64,000 bases of DNA. It comes from Acidibrevibacterium fodinaquatile (GTDB taxonomy: Bacteria > Pseudomonadota > Alphaproteobacteria > Acetobacterales > Acetobacteraceae). The stretch spans positions 3,231,501 through 3,295,500 of the forward strand of contig NZ_CP029176.1 of assembly GCF_003352165.1 (NCBI RefSeq). The letters are read 5' to 3'. This document shows, one piece after another, positions 34,463 to 43,659 of the stretch. The position numbers and the translations under genes are program-made. How positions within the stretch are numbered: the stretch's first letter is position 1; each line of letters starts with the position of its first letter. The notes below the pieces were generated by a model, which saw nothing but the letters and a program-made list of their open reading frames with translations, was not told the DNA's origin and did no database searches.

Positions 34463-34732
34463 ATGGCAGAAAACGAGGTTGCAAAGCCCTCACGGCGGGC
34501 GATATTGGGCGCGGGCGTGACCGGCGTTCTCGGCTTGGCGCTGGCGCAAACGGCGCGCGCGCAACAAGACGGCAAGGTTGAGAAGGCCGCCGTCATGTAT
34601 CAAGACAGCCCGAAAGACGGCCAAAAATGCAGCATGTGCGTGAATTTCCAGCCGCCGAATGCGTGTAAGGTCGTTGCCGGCGAGATCAGCCCAGATGGCT
34701 GGTGCGGCGCCTACGCGCCGAAATCGGCCTAA
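34463..34732 (+). CDS. hip: High-potential iron-sulfur protein (HiPIP)
   Basis: Periplasmic [4Fe-4S] electron carrier (89 aa precursor), likely donor to the PufC tetraheme cytochrome. A Tat-type signal has Arg11-Arg12 in 'SRRAIL' and a probable cleavage after ARA33. Cluster ligands are Cys56, Cys59, Cys68 and Cys81, in 'CSMCVNFQPPNACKVV' and 'DGWCGAY'. A perfect AAGGAGGT ribosome site precedes the ATG. It lies 101 nt after hemC and may have its own promoter. Confidence 0.92.
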   Translation: MAENEVAKPSRRAILGAGVTGVLGLALAQTARAQQDGKVEKAAVMYQDSPKDGQKCSMCVNFQPPNACKVVAGEISPDGWCGAYAPKSA

Positions 34733-34792
34733 ATCCGCGGCGTGCGGATCGCAAGCCGTCTCAAGCTTCGTTGCTTGCGCTGGCGCCCGATC

Positions 34793-34829
34793 GGTCAGGC
34801 ACGCCCGATCACCCCCCCCTCTCCTGACC
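34793..34829. terminator. Possible bidirectional terminator between hip and bphO
   Basis: Perfect 7-bp inverted repeat GGTCAGG (34793-34799) and CCTGACC (34823-34829) around a C-rich loop, between the convergent hip and bphO genes and reaching into the bphO 3' end. There is no clear T tract, so this is tentative. Confidence 0.35.
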
Positions 34830-35522
34830 GGGAATGGTGGTCGCGGCGAGCAGAGCCGCCTCCACCGCCTCCGAGACGGCAATGTTGGCTGCGAACGCCG
34901 CTGCCGCTTCCTCGATCACGAATTTGGTATCGGCCATCTCCCTTCCCGCCGCGTCGATGGCGGCGCGATAGGCCGTGCGCAGGGCGGGAAGATCGGCGAC
35001 GTCACCAAAGCGGTAAAAATTGAGGGCGGCTTGCGGAAGCCCGATCGTCTCGGAAAGACGGGTTGCGATCACCTGGCCGCCATTGAGATCCCCGAGATAG
35101 CGCACATAGGCGTGGGCGACCAAAGCCCGGCCGTCGCCGAGAGCGCCTTTGGCGATACGCCGCGCGTAAGCGCCTCCCGCCGCGAGCAGGGGCAGCGATC
35201 GCCGCCATCCTGGCCCGCTCAATGCGACGAGATCGGCTTCGATCGCGGCCGCGCGCGCGAGATCAAAGGCCGCGAGGGGGGCGACGCCAGGGCTTTCGCG
35301 ATGCCGGCGCAAGCCGTACTCGAGAACACGATAGGCGGGGAGCAGGGTACGTAGCAGAAGAGCGTAGCCAGCGGCGGAGACGCGGCCGCGGAGAAGCGCC
35401 CGCATGATCCCGCCCCGCTCGGCAGCGCCATGCAGGGCACGGGTGCGCGCGCGGCACGCATCAGCGAGCCCGGGGCGGTCGGAGTCGGTCTTGGCGGTGG
35501 GTTGGGGAGATCCGCATTTCAT
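34809..35522 (-). CDS. bphO: Heme oxygenase (biliverdin supply for bacteriophytochrome)
   Basis: Heme oxygenase of 237 aa, converting heme to biliverdin IXalpha, the phytochrome chromophore. The proximal heme His lies in 'RTRALHGAAE' and the distal helix is 'AHAYVRYLGDLNGGQ'. It is divergent from ppsR2 and bphP with a 66-nt shared upstream region, the usual BphO-PpsR2-BphP arrangement. The protein is Ala/Arg-rich but otherwise complete. Confidence 0.88.
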   Translation of the reverse strand: MKCGSPQPTAKTDSDRPGLADACRARTRALHGAAERGGIMRALLRGRVSAAGYALLLRTLLPAYRVLEYGLRRHRESPGVAPLAAFDLARAAAIEADLVALSGPGWRRSLPLLAAGGAYARRIAKGALGDGRALVAHAYVRYLGDLNGGQVIATRLSETIGLPQAALNFYRFGDVADLPALRTAYRAAIDAAGREMADTKFVIEEAAAAFAANIAVSEAVEAALLAATTIPGQERGG

Positions 35523-35588
35523 GATATAAGATCTCTCTATAAGCGAAACCGACCCTCCGTGAAAAGGAATTGAGCAACCGCTCGCACG

Positions 35589-36926
35589 ATGAACGCCCTT
35601 GATCTCGCTCAGCCAGATGTCATGCTAAGGCTCGATGATCAGGGGATCATTCGTGAGGCGAGCCTGTCCAATGCCGTCCCCGGCGAGGGAATCGGCGAAT
35701 GGGTCGGGCGCCGCTGGTCGGAAACGGTGGGCGGGCGCGGCGGCGAAGAGGTTCTGCGTCTCCTCTCATCGGCACGAAAATCTGGGGTTTCGCCGTTTCG
35801 CGAAATAGCCCAGCGTTTTCCGAACGGCCTCGAAATACCGATGGAATACACCGCGGTTCGCCTCGGCGGCAAAGCCGGCGTGATCGCCATCGGGCGCAAT
35901 CTACGCGCGGTCAGCGAATTGCGCGATCGGCTGATTGCGGCGCAGCAAGAGGTCGAGCGCGATCACTGGCGTCTGCGGCAAATCGAAACCCGCTATCGCT
36001 TGCTGTTTGATACATCGAACGACGCGATCGTCACCCTCGATGGCGCAACGTTGCGCCTCGTCGATGCGAATCCCTCGGCACACGTCGCCTTTGGGCTGAC
36101 GCCGGGCGATGATTTTCTTGCCCATCTCGCGCCGGCCGGGCGTGAGCGTTTCCGCGCCATGCTCGCGCGCGTCAAGGAGCAGGGAAAAACGCCCGGGCTT
36201 TTGCTGCATCTTGGTGCCGCGCGCAAACCCTGCGTGATCCGCGCATCACATATGCCAAGCGAGCCTGGCGCCATGCTGTTCCTCCTACACCTCGCGGAGC
36301 TTGGGGTGATGCGTGGCCAGGCCGGCCGGCAGCCACCGCCATCGGCCGACCGTATCATCGAGCGGCTGGGCGACGGTTTCGTGGTTTTCGATCGGCGCGG
36401 CGTCGTGCATCGCGCCAACCGGGCCTTTCTCGATCTCGTGGAGATGACCGGCGAGGAGGCGGTGATCGGGGAGATGATCGGCCGCTGGCTGATCGCACAG
36501 GAGGGCGACACCGTGGCCATGATCGCGGCCATCGAGCACCAAGGAGCCGAATCCCGCTTCAACGCCATCTTGCGAAACGAACACGGCGCGCGCTTGGCGG
36601 TGGAGATCACCGCCGCGGGTGACACCGACAATAAACCGATTTATTTCGGTGCCCTGGTGCGCGATCTGCGCCGCTCTGCGCCCGCCGCGGGGTGGGCGCC
36701 GCAGCACGCGCTTTTACCCCCCGGGGACGCGGATGAGGCGCCGCCGCTTCGCGATCTGATTCGCAACGCAACCCAGGCGATAGAGCGCTATTACATCGAG
36801 GCCGCGCTCGCGCAGGCCCGCGGCAATCGCACGCTCGCGGCCGAGCGGCTCGGGTTGAGCCGGCAGAGTCTCTATAATAAAATTGAGCGCTACGGCTTGG
36901 CGGGCGACACTGCGGGTCGGGAATGA
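35589..36926 (+). CDS. ppsR2: PpsR-family regulator, copy 2 (PpsR2)
   Basis: PpsR/CrtJ paralogue (445 aa): N-terminal domain, Q-linker ('AAQQEVERDHWRLRQIET'), PAS domains and a Fis-type HTH ending 'AAERLGLSRQSLYNKIERYGL'. The position of the redox Cys (Cys442 in copy 1) is Tyr402 here, in 'IERYYIEAAL'; its only Cys is Cys215. It is therefore unlikely to use the HTH-cysteine switch. Adjacent heme oxygenase and bacteriophytochrome genes suggest it is the light-controlled copy, as in Bradyrhizobium/R. palustris. Confidence 0.9.
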   Translation: MNALDLAQPDVMLRLDDQGIIREASLSNAVPGEGIGEWVGRRWSETVGGRGGEEVLRLLSSARKSGVSPFREIAQRFPNGLEIPMEYTAVRLGGKAGVIAIGRNLRAVSELRDRLIAAQQEVERDHWRLRQIETRYRLLFDTSNDAIVTLDGATLRLVDANPSAHVAFGLTPGDDFLAHLAPAGRERFRAMLARVKEQGKTPGLLLHLGAARKPCVIRASHMPSEPGAMLFLLHLAELGVMRGQAGRQPPPSADRIIERLGDGFVVFDRRGVVHRANRAFLDLVEMTGEEAVIGEMIGRWLIAQEGDTVAMIAAIEHQGAESRFNAILRNEHGARLAVEITAAGDTDNKPIYFGALVRDLRRSAPAAGWAPQHALLPPGDADEAPPLRDLIRNATQAIERYYIEAALAQARGNRTLAAERLGLSRQSLYNKIERYGLAGDTAGRE

Positions 36927-37021
36927 GCGCGCCCGAGCGTGCCATGCGCGCAAGCGTCGCGCTGGGGCGGTTTGCGGGGCGGCATTTGACCGGAGGGTAA
37001 TTTCAGCGGAACAGTGTGGGT

Positions 37022-39190
37022 ATGATGTCGTCGCAGGCTCATGCCCCGGCGTTTGGCGAAGCGGATCTCACGAATTGTGACCGCGAGCGGATCCAATATG
37101 CCGCCGCTATCCAGCCGCATGGCGCCCTTTTGGTGTTGCGCGAGCCGGATTGGATCGTGGTTCAGGCGAGCGCCAATGCCGCGGATTTTCTCGGCCTTCG
37201 GGCCTCGCCCGTCGGGCGGAAGCTGGCGCTGGTAGAGCCCGGCTTGGTCCCTTGTCTCGCGCGTGCGCTCACGCAGCCGCTCGACGTTATTCCGGTTGCA
37301 TTGCGCTGTATCGGCCGGAAAGGCCCCCTCGATTGCCTGGTCCATCGCCCGCCGGAGGGGGGTGTGATCCTCGAGCTCGAGCATGTTGGCCCGCGCCGCG
37401 ACGTCGGCGCGATTCTCGAGCCCGCCCTACAAACCATCCTCGCCGCGCCATCGCTTCGCAGTCTTTGCGATGAGACGGCGCGCTTGTTCAAGGATGTCGC
37501 CGGCTATGACCGGGTGATGGTGTACCGCTTCGATGATGACGGCCATGGCGAGGTGTTTGCCGAAGAGCGCGAGCCCCATCTCGAGGCCTATCTCGGCAAT
37601 TGGTATCCCGCCTCCGACATCCCTACCCTCGCCCGCAAACTCTATGAGCGCAACCGGGTGCGGGTTCTCGTCGATGTCGCCGCCGTCTCCGCGCCGGTCG
37701 CACCGCGCATATCACCGCTCAGCGGGAAGGAGCTCGACATGTCGCTCTGCTTCCTGCGCAGCATGTCGCCCATTCATATCCAGTATTTGCGCAACATGGG
37801 GGTGGTCGCGACCTTGGTCGTCTCGCTCATGGTGGGTGGCAAATTATGGGGGCTCGTTGCCTGCCATCATTATCAGCCGCGTTTCGTGCATTTCGAAACC
37901 CGCGCCCTCTGCGAGCTTTTGGCCGAGGCGGTGGCGACGCGCATCCTCGCCCTCGAGAGTTTTCTGCAGGCTCAGGCCGAGCTTTGGGTGCGTCGGCTCG
38001 AACAGCGCATGGTGGAGACCGTCTCGCGTAAGGGGGATTGGCGGATCGCCCTGTTCGACGGCTCGCAATCGCTGCTGCAACCGCTTGGCGCGTCTGGCGC
38101 GGCCTTGCTGTTCGAGGGCACGGTGATGACCGAGGGCGACGTTCCCGGAACCCAGCAAATCCGCGACATCGGCGCATGGCTCGACCAAAAGCCGCGCGCG
38201 CCGGTCTTTGCCACCCCCTCGCTCAGCGGCGAGGCGGCTGCCTTCGCGCCGCTGACCCCGGTTGCGAGCGGCGTCATCGCGGTTCCGATTTCGAACGCGC
38301 CCGGCGAATATCTCCTCTGGTTCCGCCCCGAGCGCATTCGCACCGTGACCTGGGGCGGCAACCCGTTCAAGCCGTTCGAAATCGGCAATGACCCCACCGA
38401 TCTCTCCCCCCGCCGCTCATTCGCGCAATGGCACCAGATGGTCGAAGGCACCTCGGCGCCGTGGACGCAAGCCGATCTCGCCGCCGCCCGCCTGATCGGC
38501 GAGACGGTCACCGATGTCGTGCTGCAGTTCCGCTCGCTGCGGATGCTGATCGTCCAGGACCAGCTCGAGACCGTGCGCCGGCAGATCCAGCTTTCCGATC
38601 AGCCGGTGATGATCGCCAGCCCCGAGGGCACGGTGCTCGCGTCCAATCAGGCGCTCGAGCGGCTGCTCGGCGATGTCCATCCGCGCTTGCAGCGGGTCGA
38701 GGATCTTTTGCTTTATGTCGCCGATGCGACCGATCTGCGCCGGCGCCTTCTTGATCTCCTCAAACATCATCGCGGCTGGCGAAGCGAGATCCGCCTGGAA
38801 ATCGAGGGGAGTGCCGCGAGCAGTTTGCTCTTGCGGGCCGACCCGGTCTTTGCCGCGCCGTCGCGGGTGCTCGGTTTCGTCTTACTGTTTACCGATCTTT
38901 CGACCCAGAAGGCCGCCGAGGCGGCGCGTGGCTTGTTTCAAGAGAGCCTCATCCAAGGCCATCGCCTGGGTCTCGGCAGCCTCGAGGGGCCGGCTGATCT
39001 GCTTTTTCGCAGCCTTTTTTCCAGCATGATCGAGAACGCGCAGCTCGCCGCCTGGGAAATCACCGATGCCGTCGAGACGGCGAAAATTCCGGAACTCCTT
39101 GCCAATCTGCGTCTTTCCGTACAGCGCGCGGCCGAGACGCTGGCGCATCTGATCCGCCACGAGACGGAATTTTCCGAGCGAGAAAACTGA
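37022..39190 (+). CDS. bphP: Bacteriophytochrome (BphP1-like)
   Basis: Far-red photoreceptor of 722 aa: PAS-GAF-PHY photosensory core, then a PAS domain and a helical C-terminal output region. The biliverdin-binding Cys is Cys19 in 'DLTNCDRERIQ'. GAF shows 'WYPASDIPTLARKLY' and PHY the 'PRRSF' tongue motif. I see no H-box or ATP-binding motifs of a histidine kinase, as in RpBphP1-type proteins that bind PpsR2 directly. Start ATG 37022 is one choice; GTG 37016 is possible. 95 nt after ppsR2. Confidence 0.92.
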   Translation: MMSSQAHAPAFGEADLTNCDRERIQYAAAIQPHGALLVLREPDWIVVQASANAADFLGLRASPVGRKLALVEPGLVPCLARALTQPLDVIPVALRCIGRKGPLDCLVHRPPEGGVILELEHVGPRRDVGAILEPALQTILAAPSLRSLCDETARLFKDVAGYDRVMVYRFDDDGHGEVFAEEREPHLEAYLGNWYPASDIPTLARKLYERNRVRVLVDVAAVSAPVAPRISPLSGKELDMSLCFLRSMSPIHIQYLRNMGVVATLVVSLMVGGKLWGLVACHHYQPRFVHFETRALCELLAEAVATRILALESFLQAQAELWVRRLEQRMVETVSRKGDWRIALFDGSQSLLQPLGASGAALLFEGTVMTEGDVPGTQQIRDIGAWLDQKPRAPVFATPSLSGEAAAFAPLTPVASGVIAVPISNAPGEYLLWFRPERIRTVTWGGNPFKPFEIGNDPTDLSPRRSFAQWHQMVEGTSAPWTQADLAAARLIGETVTDVVLQFRSLRMLIVQDQLETVRRQIQLSDQPVMIASPEGTVLASNQALERLLGDVHPRLQRVEDLLLYVADATDLRRRLLDLLKHHRGWRSEIRLEIEGSAASSLLLRADPVFAAPSRVLGFVLLFTDLSTQKAAEAARGLFQESLIQGHRLGLGSLEGPADLLFRSLFSSMIENAQLAAWEITDAVETAKIPELLANLRLSVQRAAETLAHLIRHETEFSEREN

Positions 39191-39210
39191 CGCGCGCACC
39201 GCAAAGATGG

Positions 39211-39239
39211 GTGACAGTATGTAAGTTTTTCTGTACACT
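39211..39239 (+). promoter_or_regulatory. crtI promoter
   Basis: GTGACA (39211-39216) and TACACT (39234-39239) with a 17-nt spacer. Expected transcription start is 39245-39247, at the crtI GTG itself (39246). The PpsR palindrome at 39220-39237 fills the spacer, so repressor and polymerase binding would exclude each other. Confidence 0.55.
39220..39237. promoter_or_regulatory. PpsR/CrtJ-type site in the crtI promoter
   Basis: Perfect TGT-N12-ACA palindrome (tgtaagtttttctgtaca) between the -35 and -10 boxes of crtI, downstream of bphP. A TGT-N13-ACA look-alike overlaps the crtI start but has the wrong spacing. Confidence 0.7.
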
Positions 39240-39245
39240 CTTTGT

Positions 39246-40796
39246 GTGAACGTAAATCTGACAGTTGCACCCTCCCCTCCCAGCGCCCTCTCGTACGCCG
39301 CGCGGCCGCATGCGGTCGTTATCGGTAGCGGTTTTGGCGGGTTGGCGGCAGCGATTAGATTGGGCGCTCGCGGCTATCGTGTCACGGTATTGGAGCGCCT
39401 TGGCGTGCTCGGCGGCCGTGCCCTCGTCCATCGTCAAGATGGATTTACATTCGATGCCGGGCCAACGATCATCACCGCGCCCCATCTTCTCGATGAGCTT
39501 TGGGCGCTATGTGGCCGGCGCCGCGAGGAGGATGTCGAATTGCGGCCGATGGCGCCGTTTTATCGCATCCGCTTTGCCGACGGCGCGGTCTTTACCTATT
39601 CCGGCGATGCCGACGCGATGCGCGCCGAGGTCGCCCGCTTTTCGCCAGAAGATGTCGCTGGCTACGAGCGTTTCATGGCCTATAGCGCGCAGGTTTGCCG
39701 CATCGGTTTCGAGCGGCTCGGCGATCAGCCGTTCGATGATTGGCGCATGATGGCGCGCGTGGCCCCTGATCTCCTGCGCCTCGGCGGCTTGCGGAGCGTC
39801 TATGGCGCCGTCGCACGCGATATTCGCGACCCACGCCTTCGCACCGTGTTCAGCTATCATCCGCTGCTGATCGGCGGCAATCCCTTTACCGCGAGCGCTG
39901 TCTATTGCCTGATCGCATCCCTTGAGCGCCGCTGGGGGGTGCATTACGCGATGGGTGGCACCGGGCGGCTGATTGCCGGCCTCGCGGGATTGATCGCGCG
40001 AGAGGGCCATGCGTTGCGCTGTAACGCTGATGTCTCCGCCATTTTGGTCGATCGCGCGGGCGGCGGGCAGCGGGTGCGCGGGGTTTGCCTTCGTTCTGGC
40101 GAGGAGATCGGCGCCGATATCGTCGTCTCCAACGCCTGCTCGGCCTGGACCTATCGCCATCTGTTGCCCGAAGACAGCCATCGACAATGGCGGGCGCGGC
40201 GTATCGAGCGGGCGCGCCACTCGATGGGGCTCTTTATTTGGTATTTCGGTACTGATCGGCACTATCCCGAGATTGGCCATCACACCATCCTGCTCGGGCC
40301 ACGCTATCGCGCGCTGCTCGACGATATTTTCCGCCGCAAGATTCTGGCGCGCGATATGAGCCTTTATCTCCATCGCCCGAGCGCGACCGACCCGAGCGTC
40401 GCGCCGCCGGGATGCGATGCGTTCTATGTCCTCGCCCCGGTCCCCAATCTCGCGGCCGACATCGACTGGGCGCAAACGGCCGAACCCTATCGCCGCGCCA
40501 TCGCCGCACATCTCTCGGCAACGCTCTTGCCAAACCTGGAGCAGCACGTGGTTACCTCACGGGTTACGACCCCCGCTGATTTCGCCGCGCAATTCCTCGC
40601 CTTTCGCGGCGCGGCGTTCGGCCTCGAGCCGGTTTTGACGCAGAGCGCCTGGTTCCGGCCACATAATAAAAGTAGTGAGATCGAGGGGCTTTATCTGGTA
40701 GGCGCGGGAACCCACCCTGGCGCCGGTGTGCCGGGCGTGCTGTCCTCGGCGCGGGTTCTCGACCGGGTGGTACCGCATGTCACCGCGCCGCGCTGA
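39246..40796 (+). CDS. crtI: Phytoene desaturase
   Basis: FAD-dependent carotenoid desaturase (516 aa), making lycopene/neurosporene from phytoene. N-terminal 'VIGSGFGGLAAAIRLGARGY' dinucleotide fold, 'DAGPTIITAP' and the C-terminal 'GLYLVGAGTHPGAGVPGVL' are clear. Start is GTG 39246 with no ribosome site; the promoter lies immediately upstream, so the mRNA may be leaderless. The 3' end overlaps crtB by 20 nt. Confidence 0.94.
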   Translation: MNVNLTVAPSPPSALSYAARPHAVVIGSGFGGLAAAIRLGARGYRVTVLERLGVLGGRALVHRQDGFTFDAGPTIITAPHLLDELWALCGRRREEDVELRPMAPFYRIRFADGAVFTYSGDADAMRAEVARFSPEDVAGYERFMAYSAQVCRIGFERLGDQPFDDWRMMARVAPDLLRLGGLRSVYGAVARDIRDPRLRTVFSYHPLLIGGNPFTASAVYCLIASLERRWGVHYAMGGTGRLIAGLAGLIAREGHALRCNADVSAILVDRAGGGQRVRGVCLRSGEEIGADIVVSNACSAWTYRHLLPEDSHRQWRARRIERARHSMGLFIWYFGTDRHYPEIGHHTILLGPRYRALLDDIFRRKILARDMSLYLHRPSATDPSVAPPGCDAFYVLAPVPNLAADIDWAQTAEPYRRAIAAHLSATLLPNLEQHVVTSRVTTPADFAAQFLAFRGAAFGLEPVLTQSAWFRPHNKSSEIEGLYLVGAGTHPGAGVPGVLSSARVLDRVVPHVTAPR

Positions 40797-41886
40797 GCAG
40801 GCGCAGAGCGTGGCGATCGCCGCGCCCGATCTTGCCGCATGTCGCGCCTCGCTTCGCACCGGATCATTGAGCTTCGCCGCGGCGGCACGGCTTTTGCCGG
40901 CGCGGGTGCGTGATCCCGCGATCGCGCTCTATGCTTTCTGCCGCCTCGCCGATGATGCGATCGATCAGGGCGGCGGGCAGGCGCTCGCGCTGGCGCAGCT
41001 TCGCGCCCGACTCGATCGCGCCTATGCCGGGCGGCCATTTCCGGCCCCGGCCGATCGCGCCTTGGCGGCGACGCTGACGCATTTTGCCATTCCGCCCGCC
41101 TTGCCCGAGGCGCTGCTCGAGGGTCTCGCCTGGGACGCTGAGGGAAGGCGCTACGAGACGCTCGCCGCGCTGACCGCCTATGCCATGCGCGTTGCCGGCT
41201 CGGTCGGGATGATGATGGCCTTGGTGATGGGGGCGCGCACGCCCATGGCGCTGGCCCGCGCCGCCGACCTCGGGGTTGCGATGCAGTTCTCCAACATCGC
41301 CCGCGATATCGCCGAGGATGCGCGTGCCGGGCGCGTCTACCTGCCGCAGCAGTGGCTTCGTGAGGCGAATATCGAGCTCGCGCGGCCACCCGAGCTTTGG
41401 CTGGCCGATCGCGACACTGCCGGGGCGCTCGCCGGGGTCGTGGGACGGCTTCTTGCCGTCGCCGAGGGGCTTTATCGCCGAGCCGATAGCGGAATCGCCC
41501 TTCTGCCCCGCCTTTGCCGGCCCGGCATTCGGGCCGCGCGCCTGCTTTATGCCGAAATCGGCCATGAAGTCACGCGGCGCGGCGCAGCTGGGCTCGGCGC
41601 GCGCGCGGTGGTGTCGCGGCGGCGCAAGCTCTGGGTGCTTTGCCGCGGCCTCGCCGCCCGGCCGGCCACGATCGATGCCGCCGATCCGCTGCGCGCGGCA
41701 CGATTCCTGCCCGCGACACGCTTCCTGATCGATGCCGTCACGGCAACGACGATCGGCTCGTCGATGCCAGAGGCATCGCAGAGGCCGCTTGGTGAGCAGG
41801 TGGTTTGGGTGGCTGAATTGTTCGCCCGGCTCGCTGAGCGCGAACAATCTCGCGCTGCCTCGATGGTGCGCGACGGGGTTGCGTGA
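40777..41886 (+). CDS. crtB: Phytoene synthase
   Basis: Prenyl-condensing enzyme (369 aa) joining two geranylgeranyl diphosphates. The Asp-rich motifs 'YAFCRLADDAID' and 'NIARDIAEDARAGRVYLP' are present. ATG 40777 starts inside the crtI end. The stop overlaps orf45 (ATGA). Confidence 0.93.
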   Translation: MSPRRAEQAQSVAIAAPDLAACRASLRTGSLSFAAAARLLPARVRDPAIALYAFCRLADDAIDQGGGQALALAQLRARLDRAYAGRPFPAPADRALAATLTHFAIPPALPEALLEGLAWDAEGRRYETLAALTAYAMRVAGSVGMMMALVMGARTPMALARAADLGVAMQFSNIARDIAEDARAGRVYLPQQWLREANIELARPPELWLADRDTAGALAGVVGRLLAVAEGLYRRADSGIALLPRLCRPGIRAARLLYAEIGHEVTRRGAAGLGARAVVSRRRKLWVLCRGLAARPATIDAADPLRAARFLPATRFLIDAVTATTIGSSMPEASQRPLGEQVVWVAELFARLAEREQSRAASMVRDGVA

Positions 41887-42023
41887 TGTTCCGCTGGGAG
41901 TGGCTGGTGATCGACGGCCTGGTTCTCGCCTTTGCCATCGTCGAGCTTGTCCGCACCCGACGCGGGCTGCGCCGCTTGCGCGAGAATGAGCGCGCGCAGG
42001 AGGCGCGTCCGCATGACCAGTGA
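41886..42023 (+). CDS. Small membrane protein downstream of crtB (orf45)
   Basis: 45-aa frame starting MFRWEWLVIDGLVLAFAI: one N-terminal helix followed by a basic 'RTRRGLRRLREN' stretch, inside-positive topology. Its ATG overlaps the crtB stop (ATGA). Short tail-anchored or bitopic proteins of this shape are common after crtB in alphaproteobacteria; the role is unknown. Confidence 0.55.
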   Translation: MFRWEWLVIDGLVLAFAIVELVRTRRGLRRLRENERAQEARPHDQ

Positions 42024-42148
42024 TCCTGGTCAGCGAAATCGGCGACCAGTATAAACTCTCGGCTCGCCGGCGGCGTCGCGAAATCCCGCGTTTGTAAGCT
42101 CATCTCGGCTTGCGCCATCATTGGGCGGCAGCGGTGAGGGAGCGAAGC

Positions 42149-42525
42149 ATGACATCAGAGCCGACCTCTCTTGGCTCCCGTGCGGCGGGCCCGCCGAACC
42201 GGCTCGGCGAGGTGCTGCGCATTTTTCTTCGCCTCGGATGCACAAGTTTCGGCGGGCCAATCGCCCATCTCGGCTATTTCCGCACCGAGTTCGTCGCGCG
42301 CCGACAATGGCTCGATGAGGCGCATTATGCGGATCTGGTCGCTCTTTGCCAGTTTCTTCCCGACCCAGCGAGTAGCCAGGTCGCGGTCAGCCTTGGCATC
42401 CTACGTGCCAGATTGGCCGGCGGCATCGCCGCGTGGTTTGGGTTTTCAGCGCCTTCTGCGCTCGCTTTGGTCGCGTTTGCCGCCGGCGTGGCGCGGCTCG
42501 GCGCCCTGGCCGATGCGGCTTGGCA
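42149..42525 (+). pseudogene. chrA: chrA (chromate transporter) N-terminal fragment
   Basis: About 125 residues match the start of ChrA: 'FLRLGCTSFGGPIAHLGYFR', 'EFVARRQWLDEAHYADLVAL', 'CQFLPDPASSQVAVSLGILR' and two helices. Full ChrA is about 400-450 aa. At about 42523 the sequence changes to IS1380-family transposase with no intervening terminal repeat, so the gene is cut off. Confidence 0.8.
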
Positions 42526-43659
42526 TCGCAAGTCGTTTGGCCGCATGCATCGATGATCCGCGTGCACCCGGCCGTGTGGTCCATGGGCTCGACGAGATCA
42601 TCCGGTTTCGCATGCTGATGATCGCGGCCGGCTACGAGGACGGCAACGATGCGGACAGGTTGCGCCGCGATCCGATGTTCAAGCTCGCGATGGAGCACCT
42701 GCCCGAGGCGGGGGATCTGTGCTCGCAGGCGACGATCTCGCGCGCAGAGAACCTGCCCGGCCCCCGCGCGCTGCTGCGCATGGGGCTGGCGATGGTCGAG
42801 CATTATTGCTCGAGTGTCTGCAGCGTGCCCAACCGGATCGTGCTCGACATCGACGATACCTTCGATGCCGTCCACGGCGCACAGCAACTCTGCTTGTTCA
42901 ACGCGCACCACGATGAGTACCGATACCAACCGATCGTGGTGTTCGACGGCGACGACCGCATGGTGGCCGCCGTGCTCCGCCCCGCCTGCCGACCGAAAGG
43001 GACCCAGATCGTCAAATCGCTACGCCGCCTGATCGATGCCATTCGCAGCCACTGGCCGCGCACCGCGATCATGCTGCGCGGCGATTCCCACTACTGCACG
43101 CCGGAAGTGCTGCGCTTCTGTCGCGCGCGCGACCTGCGCTACATCTTCGGTGTTGCGACGACATCGACGCTACGCAAACACGTCATCGCTCTGGAAGCCA
43201 GCACCACGGCCCGGGCAGAACAGACGCCGGGCAAGAAAGTCCGGCGGTTCAAGGAGTTCAACGATGGCGCGGCAAGCGGGGATCGCGTCGAGCGAATCAT
43301 CGCGCGCGTCGAGGCCGGACCACTGGGCGTGGATACTCGATTCATCGTCACCAACCTGAAAGCCGGATCGCCACGCACCGTGTACCAAGACATCTACTGC
43401 GCGCGCGGCCAGCGCCAATCAGATGCGCCTGTTCCTGCATATCGGCGCCTACTGGCTCACGTGGAGTTTTCGCTCCCTGATGCCACGTCGTTCACGCTGG
43501 CGCGGCATCCAGTTCGATACCTTGCGCCTGCGCCTGATCAAACTCGCCGTCCGCATCAAGATATTGAAGAAATCAGTTCGTCTGCATCTGCCACGATCAA
43601 TGCCGGATCAGGTCATCCTCAGCTACGCTCTGGCCAGACTGCCCAGGTTGCTGGTCTGA
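42523..43659 (+). pseudogene. IS1380-family transposase, truncated and frameshifted
   Basis: Similarity begins at 'RLGIASRLAACIDDPRAP' (about residue 40 of the family) and includes 'LDIDDTFDAVHGAQQL' and 'MLRGDSHYCTPEVLRF', the DDE-type catalytic segments. The first ~40 codons and left terminal repeat are missing. After 'YCARGQ' (about 43412) the frame shifts and roughly 20 residues with the late catalytic Glu region are lost; it resumes at 'NQMRLFLHIGAYWLTWSF' in another frame to the stop near 43659. An inactive relic. Confidence 0.85.

Noticed and set aside
39244-39263. Second PpsR site over the crtI start (TGT...ACA)
   Set aside because: The spacing is 13, not 12, and the flanks do not match the other sites.
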